From: Dendrocalamus latiflorus
Taxonomy: Eukaryota; Streptophyta; Magnoliopsida; Poales; Poaceae
Direction: 5' to 3'
DNA length: 64,000 nt
NCBI GenBank assembly: GCA_017311315.1
Contig: CM029609.1
Location: 44,837,166-44,901,165, forward strand
Shown here piece by piece: positions 9,422 to 21,699 of the stretch (the first letter of the stretch is position 1; each line of letters starts with the position of its first letter). A program made the position numbers and the translations under genes. The notes below the pieces were generated by a model. That model saw nothing but the letters and a program-made list of their open reading frames with translations. It did not search any database and was not told the origin of the DNA.

Positions 9422-12400
9422 ATGGCGTCCCCCGCGGCGCCGCTCGGCGGCGCGTCCCCGTCGGGCCGCGTGCTCGGCCCGGCGCTGGACCGCATCATAA
9501 AAAACGCGGCGTGGCGGAAGCACTCGGCGCTCGTCGCGGCGGCCAAGTCGGCGCTCGATCTCCTCTCCTCGTCGGCCTACCCGCCGCCCGACCCCACCTC
9601 GCCGCACCCCTCGCCGCTCCTCGGCCTGCCCACCACCGCCGCCGACGCCTCCCTCCACGCGCTGATCCTCGCCCTCGAGTCCGCCTCCCCCAAGGTCGCC
9701 GACCCCGCCCTCGACTGCGTCGCCAAGCTCCTCTACCACCGCCTCCTCCTCGGCGACCTCGGCGCCGCCAGCGACGACTCCCCCGGCTCCAAGCTCCTCG
9801 CCGCCGTCCTCTCCTGCGGCGCGCTCGCCGACGACGCCATGGAGCTCGCTACCCTCCGTGTCCTCGTCGCCGCGGCGCGGTGCCCCACCGTCGCCATCCG
9901 CGGTGAGGGCCTCGGCCAGATGCTCAAGACCTGTTATAATATATACCTCAGCAGCAGCAGCGGCGCCAACCAGCTCTGTGCGAAGCTGGCGCTCGCGCAG
10001 GTGCTGGTGATCGTGTTTGCGCGCGTGGAGGTGGACTCCATGGACGTGCGCGTGCGGACGGTGTCCATCCCGGACATGATGGACGTGTCTGATCGCAGCC
10101 TGAACGACTCCAGCATCGTGCAGGTGGCACATGGGTTTATAAATGAGGCGATGGAGGGGAGCGATGTCCCAGAGCCAGGGACTCCCATGGCACCGGCTGA
10201 GGTGGATGGGGAGGATGATGCCGGGATGAGCAAGATCAGGGAGGATGGGCTGGTGCTGTTCAAGAACCTGTGCAAATTGTCAATGAAGTTCTCGACGCCA
10301 GATAACCCTGAGGACCAGGTGCTGCTGCGGGGAAAGGTCTTGTCTCTTGAGTTGCTCAAGATGGTTGTTGACAATGCTGGGTCATTCTGGAGATCAAATG
10401 AAAAGTATGATCTCATAGTTGCCAACTTGCCGTTGTTTCAGTTATATGCATTTTAACAATTCAACTTGTTGCATTGCCTATCTATATAAATATTGTTGTT
10501 GCAGTGAGTTAGAAGAATGCAGATGGCTTAAATGACTATGGGAAGGAAGGCATAAAATGGACAATGTAGAAATGGATATGGAGCCATTCTTGTTTGCCAT
10601 ACTCTGATAAGCATGCACTAGTAGTAGCTCAGAAATTATGGATACACACTTTTTCTGCTATTAGGGTATAGTATTTTCTCGATCCAGATGAGCTTTTGCT
10701 AATGTCTGCTCAGATGTTTTAACATGTTTGGTATGTGTTTTTGGAATGTTTTGTGACGTACGACAATGTGACATGCGAAGGAAGTGATGATATGAATCTA
10801 TGGTGGTCGATACATGTTTTGGGGTTCAACAAGATTTTATTCTATATCGTAGCTGACAAAGTAAAAGGTTACAACTTTGGGGGTTCAACAAGATTTTATT
10901 CTATATTATGATTTATGAATGAGAAGTACAGAAATGAAAAGAACTAAGCAAAGCAATAGCAATGGTATAGATGATATTAGCTATTTGTCAGAAACCAGTG
11001 TGTGTGTGTTTGTATTGCCATCAACTGGCTACTGACAAACCTTTTAGAATGGTCCATATGATGTCCTGATGATAGTCTGTGTTTGAATGTTGTTATCATA
11101 ACCTGTGACAGTTTCTCCACTAAAAGACCAAGGAAAATAAATAAGTAACGAGTTAGTAGTACACTGGAAGGCATTATTGTGTGAGCTGCAGATATGATTA
11201 TGGCCAGAAGAGGAGGCAGAATGAATGCTATTGTATTTATAATAAGGTTGCCACAAGGTAGAAATGGTAATGGTTAAAATATGCTCATTGTTCTGCAAAC
11301 TTCTTGCAAGTATATATGTACAGCTTTTAGCCTGTATGAGGCTTTCTTTAGGTTTATGCCATGAAGGAGCATTCAATTTAATGTGATCTTGACAAAGCAT
11401 GGAACTTGTATACTGAAGGTTTTTCTTTTGATGCAGGTACCTTGGAGCAATCAAGCAGTACCTTTGTTTGTCCTTGTTGAAGAACAGTGCCTTGTCAGCG
11501 ATGAGTATTTTCCAGCTGTTGTGTTCTATTTTTGTGGGTTTGCTGTCAAGGTTTAGATCTGGGCTGAAAGAGGAAATTGGAATATTTTTTCCCATGCTTG
11601 TCCTAAGGGTTCTTGAGAATGTCCATCGGCCTAGCTTTCTGCAGAAAATGACAGTTCTAAACTTGCTGGAGAAGATCTGTAAAGAATCTCAGGTTATTGT
11701 TGATATCTTTGTAAACTATGACTGTGATGTTGATGCACCAAATATTTTTGAAAGGTACGTAATTCAGTTCTTTATGAATAGGCACCTTCAGTTTTGTCGT
11801 AAAAAATGCAAAGCAATAGTGGCTGGTCTGTAATTGTATAGAGGTAGGCAAGTCAAGTACAGTGTAGGTATTGATGCATTGAGCTGAGCAAAGTCATATG
11901 GAAATCATAGTTCACTCTCTTTTCATCATATTATCATATATTAAACTATTAAAGCACTTTTAATTCCAGCAGATCTTTGCAGGATTGTCAATGGACTTTT
12001 AAAGACTGCTCTAGGGGTTCCTCCTGGATCTACAACGACATTAACCACAGCCCAAGACCAAACATTTCGAATTGAGTCAGTCAAGTGTCTTGCAACCATA
12101 GTCAAATCAATGGGTTCTTGGATGGACCAACAGTTGAGAATTGGTGAATTTTCGCCCAAACTTTCTGAAGCTTCTTTAAATTTGATAGACAATCCTAACA
12201 TCCTTATTGGAGAAGATGGGAGTGGAATTGATTATGAACTGCAATCCGACTCTGGTAGCCCAGACATATCTGGTGCTTCCTCACTTGAGCAGCGTCGTGC
12301 TTATAAAATAGAACTACAGGTATGTAAATATTTGCATGTTTGGTTTAAATTCTCTCAATTGTTAAACTGTTTTTAGGGGGTTTCACATTTGGATTACTGA

Positions 12401-15400
12401 ATCTGCAGAAAGGAATTTCCCTGTTTAACAGAAAACCTTCCAAGGGTATTGATTTCCTCATTAAAACCAAGAAGATAGGTCATTCCCCAGAAGATGTTGC
12501 TTCTTTCTTGAGAAACACTGCTGGTTTAAATGCAACAATGATTGGGGACTATTTGGGCGAAAGAGATGAATTTCCTATCAAAGTTATGCATGCTTATGTT
12601 GATGCATTGAACTTTGAAGGTATGGACTTTGGTGAAGCCATTAGGTATTACTTGCGAGGTTTCAGGTTGCCTGGAGAAGCACAGAAAATTGATCGGATCA
12701 TGGAAAAGTTTGCTGAACGATTCTGCAAATGCAATCCAAATTCTTTTACCAGTGCAGATACTGCGTATGTTCTTGCTTATTCTGTAATCATGCTCAATAC
12801 TGACGCTCATAATACAATGGTCAAGGATAAGGTTAGCCAAATGATTATTTGCCTCTGTTATCAATAACAGAAGGTTTGTTCATTAATGGAATTTTCCTCG
12901 TGCAGATGTCTAAGTCTGACTTCATTCGCAATAACCGAGGAATTGATGATGGGAAGGATTTGCCTGAAGTTTATCTGAATACACTGTATGACCAAATTGT
13001 CAAAAATGAGATCAAAATGAGTGCTGATTCATCAGTTCCACAAAACAAGCAACCTAGTAGTGTAATTAAGCTTTTGGGCCTAGACAATATTATCAACCTT
13101 GTCAACTGGAAGCAGGCCGAAGACAAGGCACTTGGAGCAAATGACGTGCTCATCAAGAACATACAAGAGAAATTCAAAGCAAAGAGCACAAAATCAGAGT
13201 AAGACCAATACTACTATTCATATACAATAATTTTGCATTCACTGATACTTTATAGTGAATTCAAGCTTGTGCCTTAAGCAGGTCTGAATTTTATGTTATT
13301 ACCGATACAACCATTTTAAGATTCATGATGGAGGTTTGCTGGGCCCCTATGATGGCTGCATTCAGTGTGACACTTGACCAAAGTGATGATAAGGCTGCCA
13401 CGTTGCAGTGTTTGCAGGGATTCAGATCCGCAGTGCATGTCACCTCCGTAATGTGCATGCAGACACAGAGAGATGCCTTTGTGACATCTGTAGCCAAATT
13501 CACATACCTCCATTGTGCTGCTGACATGAAACAAAAGAATGTGGATGCTGTGAAGGTAGGAACCAAAGAGGATACCTTTTTTTGGCAGATTCCAATTAAT
13601 GCATCTCATGATTGGAAGGTCCTTATCATTCAAGGCATCTTAAATAAATATTTTAAGAATCAATATTCTAACTTGTTTCTTGCAGAGGCTTATTTTTTTC
13701 CAATCTTTAATCTTTTTTTCACATCTTGCACTTTCATATGAAAATTTTTAGAGCAAATTCCTTATGTCTGTGTAGTCTCTTAATTTATCTACTGCAAGGA
13801 GACTTAGATGACTTCAACAACACTTAGGAACTTGGACTATCCAAAGTGTTGTACACTTGTACTGTATTATAGTCCTTTACCTATCATTTATCATCACCAT
13901 ATGAATTAATATTTGAATATATTGTTAGTTAGACCTATTTGTCCACTTTATAACAAGTCATATTTTTTTACTTGTTTTTTTGACAGGCTATAATATCCAT
14001 TGCAATCGAAGATGGTGATTATTTGCAGGAAGCTTGGGAGCATGTACTAACATGTCTTTCACGGTTTGAGCATTTACATCTTCTCGGAGAGGGGGCACCT
14101 ACTGATGCTTCATTTTTGACAGCACCTCTGGTTGAGCCAGAAGAAAAGGCACAGAAGTCAAGTACCACTGCAGCTTCAAAGCGAACTAACGCTCTTCAGA
14201 ATCCAGCTGTAATGGCTGCTGTTAGAGGGGGTTCTTATGACAGCACAACAGCAAAAAATAATGCCTCGCCGTTGGTTACTCCTGAACAGATTAATAATTT
14301 CATATCAAACATAAATTTGTTAGACCAGATTGGCATTTTTGAGTTAAATCATATATTTGCTCATAGCCAAAGGTTAAATAGTGATGCCATCGTTGCTTTT
14401 GTGAAAGCTCTTTGCAAAGTCTCAATAACAGAGTTGCAGTCACCTACAGATCCACGTATCTTCTGTCTAACAAAGATAGTGGAGATTGCGTAAGACTTTT
14501 GCGACATCTAGTCTAAGACCCTATGTCCAGATAAATGAATTGCCATAGCAAGCTGCTATGGTCAATAATTTTATAAGTGATCTAACTCGGAGATTTATTT
14601 GTGTAGGCATTACAATATGAACCGCATACGTTTGGTGTGGTCTCGTATTTGGAAAGTTCTATCAGATTTCTTTGTGTCTGTTGGGTTGTCAGAAAATCTT
14701 TCTGTTGCAATATTTGTTATGGACTCTTTGAGGCAGCTAGCCATGAAGTTTCTGGAAAGAGAGGAACTGGCAAATTATAATTTCCAGAATGAATTCCTGC
14801 GACCTTTCGCTGTTGTTATGCAAAAGAGCAATGCTCCAGAAGTACGAGAACTTATAGTACGATGTGTCTCCCAAATGGTTTTGAGTCGTGTTAACAATAT
14901 AAAATCTGGATGGAAAAGTGTCTTTACGGTACGTATGGTGTTCTATGGTTAGTTTTGATTTGTCTTGATTATCTTAGCATAACCTCATGTAGGATGCAGT
15001 TCTCAGGAAACAAGCTAGAGGAACATTCCTACATCAATGCTCAATATTTACAGCATTTCTTACAGGTTTTTACTGCTGCCGCTGCTGATGATCGAAAAAG
15101 TATTGTTCTGTTGGCATTTGAGACCATGGAAAAGATTGTTCGGGATTATTTTCCATACATAACTGAGACTGAAACCACAACATTTACCGATTGCGTTAAA
15201 TGTCTTATTACGTTCACAAGTAGTAAATTTAGCAGTGATGCCAGTCTCAATGCTATTGCATTTCTTCGGTTCTGTGCTGTTAAACTTGCCGAGGAAGGAT
15301 TTGTTTGTCATGACAAGGATACCGACTATCAACCAAATAATTTAGATTCTTCAGACGGGAATGCCACAGTGCACAAGGATGATCATGTTTACTTCTGGGT

Positions 15401-16925
15401 TCCTTTGCTTGCTGGTATGTTAATTTCTTTCACAAAATTGCTGGAAATGCATCACATTTGTAACGTAGTTCTTGTTTGAATTTTCTCTTTTTCAGGTCTA
15501 GCTAGATTGACAACTGACACAAGACCAACTATCAGAAAAGGTGCAGTAGAAGTACTCTTTGACATTTTAAAGGATCATGGGCACCTCTTCTCACAGTCCT
15601 TCTGGACCAATATCTTTGAATCTGTTATCTATCCTCTATTTAGTAGTGAAAGCTCTTCACCCAATGGCCAGATTAATAGCACCGAGGATGATTCTTGGAA
15701 TTATGAAACTAAAACAGTGGCAGTGAAATGTTTAGTGTATTTGTACATTACCTTTTTTGATGTGATGCGGCCAGAACTTGCTAGAGTTACTTCCGTTGTT
15801 ACAAATTTTATCAGAAGCCCTTACAAACAATCTGCTAGCACAGGTATATCTGTTTTTCAGTGTTTAACAGAAGGACTTGCAAGCAAACTCTCCAAGCAGG
15901 AGTGGAAAGAGATCTTGTTGTGTTTTAAAGAATCGGCAACAGATATGTTTATTTTGTTTGACAAAATAGTTAGGATGATGCAAGATATCGAAATTCCAGA
16001 TAGAAACGAATCTTATTCTGAAGCTGAGCAATATTCAGATCATGACATATACAATGATGATGAAGAGGAAGCTAATATGGAAACAGCATCTTATGCTATT
16101 GTCAAAATGAAAAATCATGTGGCTCAGCAACTCTTAGTTGTTCAGGTAATTTAATCTTTCTGTTAGTTAAATTTGTTTGTAATCCCCTTGTGCAACATGT
16201 CCTGTTTCGTAGATTTAACTTTACACTACGCTTAAAATAAAAAGAACTCTGACTGCATGTTCAAGATGCCAACAATCATACTAAGTTCACATCACAATTT
16301 CCTGGCTTCTCTCCAGGGCATTATTAAATTGTATGAGACACATAGGAGGTCTTTTTGTGCTGAGCATATGGGCATAATGTTGGAGACGCTGTCAGCCATT
16401 GCATCACATGCAAGTGAAGTGAGCTCTGAATCTGCCTTGCACATGAAATTCCACAAAGCATGTTCCCTTCTGGAGGTATCTGAACCAGCAGTCATCCATT
16501 TTGAGAATGAGTCTTACCAGAGCTACCTCAAACTTCTGCAAGCTTTGCTTCATGACAACCCATCATTGTCGGAAGATATGAACATCGAGTCACAAATCAT
16601 GCTTGTTTCTGAGAAAATACTACGGACGTATCTGAACTGTGCAGGGCATGAACCATCTAATGATGCTTCTCGTGGAGATCCAACTTTACACTGGGTACTG
16701 CCTTTGGGCACTGCTAAGAAAGAGGAACTGTCTGCTAGAACTTCGTTGGTCCTTCATGTAATGCGGTTATTGGGCAGCCTAGAGAGAGATTGCTTTAGGA
16801 GAAACTTGCCCCTCTTTTTCCCCTTATTAGCTAATCTCATTCGCTGCGAGCATAACTCTGGAGAAGTTCAACTTGCACTGTACGATATCTTCCAGTCATC
16901 AATAGGCCCTATAATATCAGTATAG
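9422..16925 (+). CDS. BIG-type ARF guanine-nucleotide exchange factor, 11 exons, 1686 aa
   Basis: Activates ARF GTPases by GDP/GTP exchange at the trans-Golgi network, acting in vesicle traffic. Exons, all GT-AG and phase-consistent: 9422-10404, 11437-11754, 11983-12319, 12409-12831, 12906-13198, 13282-13555, 13987-14489, 14607-14928, 15066-15414, 15496-16145, 16317-16925; the sum is 5061 nt. The start is ATG in GCCATGGCG context. The N-terminal DCB region (around IIKNAAWRKHS) is followed by the HUS box NYDCD at residues 421-425. The Sec7 domain starts near residue 547, with catalytic Glu597 in YLGERDEF, and SVIMLNTDAHN carries Met674. HDS repeats follow, with an acidic stretch near SEAEQYSDHDIYND, ending GPIISV. 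Length and order match Arabidopsis BIG1-BIG4. The N-terminal linker is shorter than in AtBIG3 as I recall it. No lesions were seen. Confidence 0.95.
10405..11436 (+). other. First intron of the ARF-GEF gene
   Basis: A 1032-bp GT-AG intron joining codon AA|G (Lys328). It contains a 27-bp direct repeat starting GGGGTTCAACAAG (near 10821 and 10881). Open frames inside are shadows. This is the longest intron of the gene. Confidence 0.85.
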
Positions 16926-17573
16926 TACATATTATTTGTTCACCAGTTGTACAATTTTGTCACTCCGATTTCACGTGGTAGCTTATCGGTAGTGGTTACA
17001 TGGGATAAGAAAAGGGTACAGCTTCGCACTACTGTAAATGATTGAAACCTGTTCCTTCAGAGTTCGGGTGTTGAAGGTGAAATCTCTTTCTGGTTCTTGG
17101 CTTACATGTTCAAATTTCAACTTGGGTGGGGGATTAATCTGCTTGTGCCATATTTTGCAGGATCATGTAATGTCGACCCAGATGCCTTGAGGAGGCCTTT
17201 TGAGGGACATTCGCCACTCTTTCGTAACATTCATTTCAATTGGTGTTATCATCGACATGTTGAAGGCAGCTAATTATTGGAACTAGTCTTTTCTGACTTC
17301 CAGCTCCTGCTTCACCACCTCTTGAGGTTCCAAAAACCAGTGACTGAAATTTTGGCATTTAGCCTTTTTCCCCTTGTGTTAATTGCCTTGTATAGTATTT
17401 TCTTCTGAAACGCGACTAAAGTAAAGAGGCTCGTCTGTCAAGTTGTTCTCCCCCCCCCCCCCCCCCCCCCAAAAAAAACTTTCTGTTCTCTTGGAATTAT
17501 TGTCACTGTATCCACACTGCAGTCAATATGTATATTTTTTTTTCACTCTTACTGGAAATGGATGAGTAATAAA
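16926..17573 (+). other. 3' untranslated region and downstream of the ARF-GEF gene
   Basis: Follows the TAG stop. A possible 3'-UTR intron acceptor (TTTTGCAG) lies near 17160. A C20/A8 homopolymer tract covers about 17451-17478. An AATAAA polyadenylation-type signal lies at 17568-17573. The true mRNA end cannot be fixed from sequence. Confidence 0.5.
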
Positions 17574-18819
17574 GCGAAACTTGATGCCGGATGGGTCTAT
17601 ACTCTTATTTTTACATTAAGATGTGCAGATATTCTTTCTTCCGCTGGAACCAGGCTCAAAACCGGAGGGGTCGGTTCCGGGTTTTGTCGAAAACTAGCAA
17701 GTTTTTTTTCCTTTTTCTTTTTCAGATTTGTACTTTGAGGTAAAAACTAGTTACATGCTTGTTGGTATAGAAGTTGATTTGAAAGGTCACTAGAGGGTGA
17801 ACTGGCCGAACTTAGCCTGGGCTAGAAAAACCGGCGGCCGGCCGGTTCACGGTTGCCTGGGCTGCTGGGCAGTTTCCGGCCAGTAGTCATCTGCCATGTT
17901 TATTTTTTGCTGTTGCTAATGATTTTTGATTATATTTTTTGAGACAGTAATAAATGACGGAGACGCTGATATGGATGGCATATACGGTTTTGGACTCAGA
18001 AAACTGTTTTAAAAAAATTGTCCAATTTATTTTGATTTTTGAAGAAGCTAAAAGTCTAAAAGATCGGAGCCAACCGGACCTAGCATCAACTCGTTATCTC
18101 ATTCCTTACTTTAGTCAACTCATTATCTCATTCCTTGCTTTAGTTCAAGGAACGGAATATGTTGATTCACCACTATCTGGGTCTGAAACCACGATGTTAA
18201 TAGAAAAAAAAATAAGGAAAAACAGAGTCATCCTACAAAAATCATTACGGACCAAACTATCATAGGATTAATCCACTCCTCAAACCAACCACTCCTCAAA
18301 CCAACCATGTCATTATTCATTACACCTCTGCAGCAACTCGGTGCCATCAGAGTTTAGACTTTTAGAGCCAGTCAGGAATTCCCAAAATATAAAAGAAAAA
18401 TAAAAGGATGGGCAGTTCTGATAGGTTCGTATGACACACGAAGCCCTCATCCTCTGATTTGTTTGTACTACGCAAGCTTGAAAACAAAGCCTGGATACTT
18501 GGAAGTCACCATCCATTACTCAAGTTCACCTAATTCCTAGTTGAAAACTACCGCCCATGAAAGCATCAACCACACATGCTCTTGACAAGAAAATGACCTT
18601 TCAGTGGCCATTGACCAGTAGCAACTAGCATCACACACTTTGGTTTCTAACTTTTTATTCAAGAACTTGACCAGCTAACATACATTCGTTTTGTATTGTT
18701 TTTACGAGGAAATATATTTGTTCATTCTTGATGAACTCTTGATGACAAATAGCAACAACTAGCAAAACTGGGATGTACAGTTGCTACTACACAGTACAAC
18801 ATGGGTAACTAACTAGCCA
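17574..18819. other. Intergenic, no gene recognised
   Basis: A/T-rich with small local duplications: CTCATTCCTT-type repeats near 18095-18150 and CAAACCAACCA repeats near 18282-18307. A GC-rich patch lies at 17830-17880. Part of it is the likely 3' side of the small minus-strand gene that ends at 18820. Confidence 0.4.
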
Positions 18820-19152
18820 TCAATCAGTCCTATGACCATCATCCTGCCCGGGCAGGTAGGATCTCTTGATGAACTCCAAGCAATCAGCAATGGCCTCTGC
18901 ATAGAAAGAACTCTCCGCCTCCGCCGGCCCAGGCCGGCGACACCGGCCGGCCTGGCTCAGCTTCTGCGCTCTCTTCGGCGACCACCTCCTGGGGCAGCAG
19001 TCGAGTTCTTCCAGGCACCGGACAAGCATCCCGACGAGGCCGAACAGCCGCAACCGCAGCCGGAGCAGCGAGCCGAGCCGGATATGGCGCATCCGGCGGC
19101 CTCGCCGGCCGTGCCTGCAGCTGATCGCCTGATGGTGATGGATCATTGCCAC
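18820..19152 (-). CDS. Small basic plant protein with C-terminal AEAIxDCLxFIKRS motif (110 aa)
   Basis: Intact single-exon frame. The N-terminal half is very Arg- and Leu-rich (RRMRHIRLGSLLRLRLRLFG). The C-terminus reads SSFYAEAIADCLEFIKRSYL, resembling the conserved tail (RAEAIEDCIKFINSS) of a family of small plant proteins sometimes labelled josephin-like. The function of that family is not known to me. The middle is Pro/Arg-rich and probably disordered. A TATATA sequence near 19282 lies about 130 bp upstream on the coding strand, a plausible core promoter. Two in-frame Mets near the start leave the exact initiation open. Confidence 0.6.
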   Translation of the reverse strand: MAMIHHHQAISCRHGRRGRRMRHIRLGSLLRLRLRLFGLVGMLVRCLEELDCCPRRWSPKRAQKLSQAGRCRRPGPAEAESSFYAEAIADCLEFIKRSYLPGQDDGHRTD

Positions 19153-19479
19153 TTCAGAGAAACTACACCCTTTCAGATCAATGGATCAAGCACATGTATG
19201 CGAGTATGTCTAGTGCTCGTCAAGTAAGACCTCTCATATAGCGGTGTCTCACTACTGGGCTCGGCCGGTCCGGTCACTACTATATACATAAGGTGTAGGC
19301 CAGTGTAGCCAGCCCCCTGTTTTAATACATTATCACCTGCACGAACTACTTGCCATACATTATCACCAGGGGGAGACTTCTTGGCTCCACCTACTTTCGG
19401 AAATGCTTTGTCCTAACTGATGTCTTGTGATGTACCACACTGCTACATAGTATGTTATACAATGGAAGATTCAGATTAT

Positions 19480-20756
19480 GGGCCTGTTTGGGAGAGCTCC
19501 ACCACTGAAAACGTGGATCTGGAGCAGCTCCACCGTGGATCTGGGATCCCACCATGGAGTGTTTGACTTGTACAACAGCTCCAGATCCACGAAATTGAGG
19601 TTTTGGTGGGAATGACCACTTTTGGTGGGATGGGGTGTGTAACCAGTGGCATTGGTGGGTAATTACTAGGGGTGCAATCGGTTCGGATAGTTCCCGACCG
19701 ACCGTCCGACTGAGTCTGTTCGGATGGTATTTCGGAAAAATAGTCGGTAACCGGATGGTTTTACCGGATATGGTATCGGAATCGGATAGTCATTGTCGGA
19801 ATCGGAATCGGATACGGGAGAGTAGTTTCCGCCGGATAGGAGAATATCCGGATATATAATCGGTAATATCCGATGCTAGTAATGCGGTAATATCCGAATT
19901 GGAAAATTATTTAAATTTTTATTTTGGGTTTTGATTTTCAGAAAATCCCAGAAATTAAAATAAAAGCTAGAAAATAGTAGGAAAATCCAAATAAATCCCA
20001 GAAAATTCCCATAAATTCAGAAAAATGTAAGGAATCTAAATAAAATAAGTCCAACTTTTTTAGGCAAAATTACTCAACTAAATTAATAACTTGCTCTCTA
20101 GGCTTTAATTAAAGGATTTGAGAAAAAGGAAATTAGTTTCTAGAGAAAATACGATTAAACCAATTAAATAAATAAGTAAGAAAGAAAACCAAAATTTTGG
20201 GATGCCACAGTAATACTCCTCAGGAAGTGATTCCAGATGACTAGTCTGTTCATTATTGTTGGTATGTATACAAGTTGCTCTCTGTACTTAACTTTCAAAT
20301 GCATGATATTTCTATATTATATTTAATTATTTATCCTGATATGCATGATCTATATTTAATTATTTAGGATCTTTGTTTTTGCGTGTTATCCGATGAAATA
20401 TAGTTACCGTATCGAATCCGCTCCGTATTCGTTCTGTATTCGTGACCGATATTATCCGCGTTCGTATTCGTATCCGGCACTATCCGTGTCCGACTCCGAC
20501 TCCGAGAAAAATATGGTATAGGATACAGGATGAGCAATTACCGACCGTATCCGCTCCGATTGTACCCCTAGTAATTACCACCCAACTCCACGGTGGAGCA
20601 CCCCTTGAGGAGCTCCATGAAATCCATGGATCCGGCCCTCAGATCCAGGATTTTGGTGGATCCAGATTTTGCGGAGCTGGAGCGTTTGGATAAAATTTCG
20701 TGGAGTGGAGCTGTTTTCGTGGATCTGAAGCTGGTGGAGCTCTCTCAAACAGGCCC
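19480..20756. mobile_element. MITE with GGGCCTGTTTGG ends, split by a later hAT-type insertion
   Basis: The left end GGGCCTGTTTGGGAGAGCTC is mirrored by an inverted right end (GAGCTCTCTCAAACAGGCCC). Both flanks read TAT (19477-19479, 20757-20759), a likely 3-bp target duplication. Without the inserted element it is about 365 bp of folded, GGATCC/GGAGCTCC-rich sequence with no coding capacity. Ends and duplication size suggest a PIF/Harbinger-like MITE, but the class is uncertain. Confidence 0.7.
19667..20570. mobile_element. hAT-type non-autonomous element (904 bp), iterated CGGATA motifs
   Basis: Ends TAGGGGTGCAATCGG and CCGATTGTACCCCTA are inverted copies, flanked by a perfect 8-bp repeat GTAATTAC (19659-19666 and 20571-20578). 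An 8-bp duplication with TAGGGGTG-type ends fits hAT. Both subterminal zones are packed with CGGATA/TATCCG words, likely transposase-binding sites; the middle is AT-rich and non-coding. It interrupts the older MITE at 19480-20756. Confidence 0.8.
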
Positions 20757-20869
20757 TATAGATGGGGTACTCCACCAAACTTGATCAAAATTGCTCATCA
20801 GAATCTACGTGTCCTCTAGGTTTTTCACTGTTAAAGTGAATTGTTAGTCTTTCGTCATCAGCTTAAACT

Positions 20870-20960
20870 TTTGGCTAAGCTGGTTGGTGTATGCGACTCA
20901 ATTTGTTATGAGTCAAGAGGTTCTGAGTTTAAGACCCAGCTATCGTAATTAAATAAAAAT
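20870..20960 (+). mobile_element. tRNA-like SINE relic
   Basis: Contains a good pol III A box, TGGCTAAGCTGG (20872-20883), and 36 bp later a degenerate B box, GGTTCTGAG (20919-20927), followed by TTTAAGACCCAGC. An imperfect stem CGACTCA/TGAGTC sits between them. An AT-rich tail follows. No target duplication was resolved, and no functional tRNA fold is evident. Confidence 0.4.
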
Positions 20961-21699
20961 AATTACAGTCCACTTATATTCTAACTTTCAGGCCTCAGAG
21001 AGCATACACATGAAATGAGTGTTGAATTATAAGTGAATTGTCCGTCTTTTCACATTGTTTTTCTACAACATTGAGAAAATAATTGCAAGATTGAGAGCCC
21101 AACCGTAAAGTTTTGTTCAAATGTTTACCAAACTTGAACTTGATGTGCTTTGGAAGATAATTCGCATCTGAATTTTGAACACTTGCGCTTGTGAGTAGCG
21201 ACCTGTCTGATCTCTCCTCTGTTGCATCGAGATCCTTCTGAAATGAGGTCGAAATTAATGGCAACGACCGTTCCAATTTCGTCTTGTTGTTCTGCACCTG
21301 TGGTGGCCATGGGGCATTGACAGGACCTGAGAAAGTTTATAGCAATGGAATTCCATGGCAACATGTTTTTATTGGCTTATGAGCAAACAAAGTACTGCGA
21401 GCTGTTGCCGTGACTAAAATACTCGATCTGCTGTCACGTATCCATTTGCATGACAATTTTCAATCACGTTTTGTTCACTGTGTGACATTGCATATTCTTT
21501 AGATAATATAATGTTTCTTTATTTGCTAGAAAAATAGTTGAGCAAAAGGCACATACACATGGATTTAGTCCCAACTTCAATTTGTCTGTAGATTCGGACA
21601 AAATAAACCGTGAGGCCACGTGGAGATCATTCTATATGTGTAATAAGTATTTGACTTTGTTTGTACTTCATTATCGAAGTTTAAGTTTGATTTTATGTT
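20961..21699. other. Intergenic, nothing recognised
   Basis: AT-rich, with short open frames only on the minus strand (about 20995-21364). No conserved residues were seen. Confidence 0.35.

Noticed and set aside
9401..10132. Long minus-strand frame (243 codons) over the ARF-GEF first exon
   Set aside because: Antisense shadow of a very GC-rich exon; low-complexity Gly/Glu/Arg translation, while the plus strand has clear homology.
14910..15065. In-frame reading through the segment before GTTTTTACTGCTGCC as an extra ARF-GEF exon
   Set aside because: Family alignment continues directly from KSVFT to VFTAAAADDRK when 14929-15065 is removed as a GT-AG intron with correct phase.
17451..17478. C20A8 run as a biological signal
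   Set aside because: Simple homopolymer, possibly with sequencing or assembly length error; no supporting structure.
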